From assembly GCA_002371235.1 (NCBI GenBank), contig DFGN01000029.1:1-11339 (forward strand): 11,339 nucleotides of DNA. The letters run 5' to 3'. The stretch comes from Candidatus Saccharibacteria bacterium UBA3749 (GTDB lineage: Bacteria; Patescibacteriota; Saccharimonadia; Saccharimonadales; Saccharimonadaceae). Position numbers and translations under genes: made by a program. Below the pieces are notes generated by a model, which had not been told where the DNA came from, did not search any database, and worked only from the letters and a program-made list of their open reading frames with translations. Positions 11,163 to 11,339 of the stretch are shown here, piece by piece (positions within the stretch are counted from its first letter, which is position 1; the number at the start of each line of letters is the position of its first letter).

Positions 11163-11339
11163 ATGGTCATACAGAATCATTATAAAACGACAACGTTAAG
11201 CCTGGGTATGTTGCTTGGGATTACTGGCGTGCTTGGTATGGTACTAGCTAGTAATCGTGTAATAGCAGAAGATACTTCCGTCGTAGATGAGATTAATATT
11301 ACGGTACCTATTGCTTGTACTATGTCCGGTACTGGTATG
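11163..11339 (+). CDS. Secreted surface protein of the same family, N-terminal fragment (continues past the window)
   Basis: The 59 visible codons encode a signal peptide (hydrophobic core about 12-28, ending VIA before EDTS). The mature start is almost the same as in proteins A and B: SVVDEINITVP, then CTMSGTGM. The signal peptide itself is not homologous to those of A and B, and the promoter region differs. The frame is open to the edge. By family one expects an InlB-type repeat and a FISUMP domain further on, but that is outside the window. Confidence 0.85.
   Translation, partial: MVIQNHYKTTTLSLGMLLGITGVLGMVLASNRVIAEDTSVVDEINITVPIACTMSGTGM

Noticed and set aside
1..11339. A complete diversity-generating retroelement in the window
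   Set aside because: No reverse transcriptase reading frame and no template-like copy of the GC-rich tails is present. The left-edge and gene B tails also differ at many third positions, so they are not recent products of one template.

Overview
The window looks like a chromosomal segment of a Candidatus Saccharibacteria (TM7, Patescibacteria/CPR) genome. The main evidence is a family of secreted proteins that combine a conserved N-terminal domain, an InlB/Flg_new-type repeat and a C-terminal FISUMP (Fib_succ_major) domain carrying the string KLADGxxWMIENLRL. This architecture is familiar from Saccharibacteria. The compact core genes and standard-code stops, including one TGA stop overlapping the next start, also fit. 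The lineage call is recognition from memory and has not been checked by search.

Layout. Positions 1-419 are the 3' end of a first FISUMP surface protein. Positions 529-2459 are a forward housekeeping cluster with a good promoter: ftsZ, an NrdR-like ATP-cone protein that has lost its zinc-ribbon cysteines, and a small thioredoxin-fold protein without CxxC that starts inside the previous stop codon. Positions 2487-3287 encode an MscS-family channel, probably on a leaderless transcript. A hairpin separates it from a convergent reverse-strand single-domain HD protein of the RelA/SpoT hydrolase type (3326-3949). A divergent promoter region then leads to a LiaF-like membrane protein (4127-4837), which is clearly more GC-rich than its neighbours.

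From 4865 to the end the window is an accessory surface-antigen locus: FISUMP protein A (5002-6918), an AAA+/DUF4143 ATPase (7209-8414), FISUMP protein B (8723-10597), a decayed DUF4143 C-terminus (about 10889-11071), and the start of a further paralog (11163 to the edge). Genes A and B share a duplicated upstream module (terminator, AT dinucleotide tract, promoter, leader) and a gap-free first 240 codons. Their C-terminal halves diverge strongly.

The most interesting signal is the AT tract. It forms the spacer between TTGATA (-35-like) and TACAAT (-10-like). The spacer is exactly 17 bp in copy A, with (AT)10, and 21 bp in copy B, with (AT)12. The tract is the only net length difference between the two copies over about 860 bp. 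This is the architecture expected of slipped-strand, promoter-spacer phase variation, here on members of a variable surface-protein family in a small-genome bacterium. A second observation is that C-terminal FISUMP tails differ between paralogs in composition and sequence, with two GC-rich tails, one of them very rich in Tyr and Ser. That suggests diversification by recombination or a retroelement-type mechanism, although no reverse transcriptase or template repeat lies in this window.
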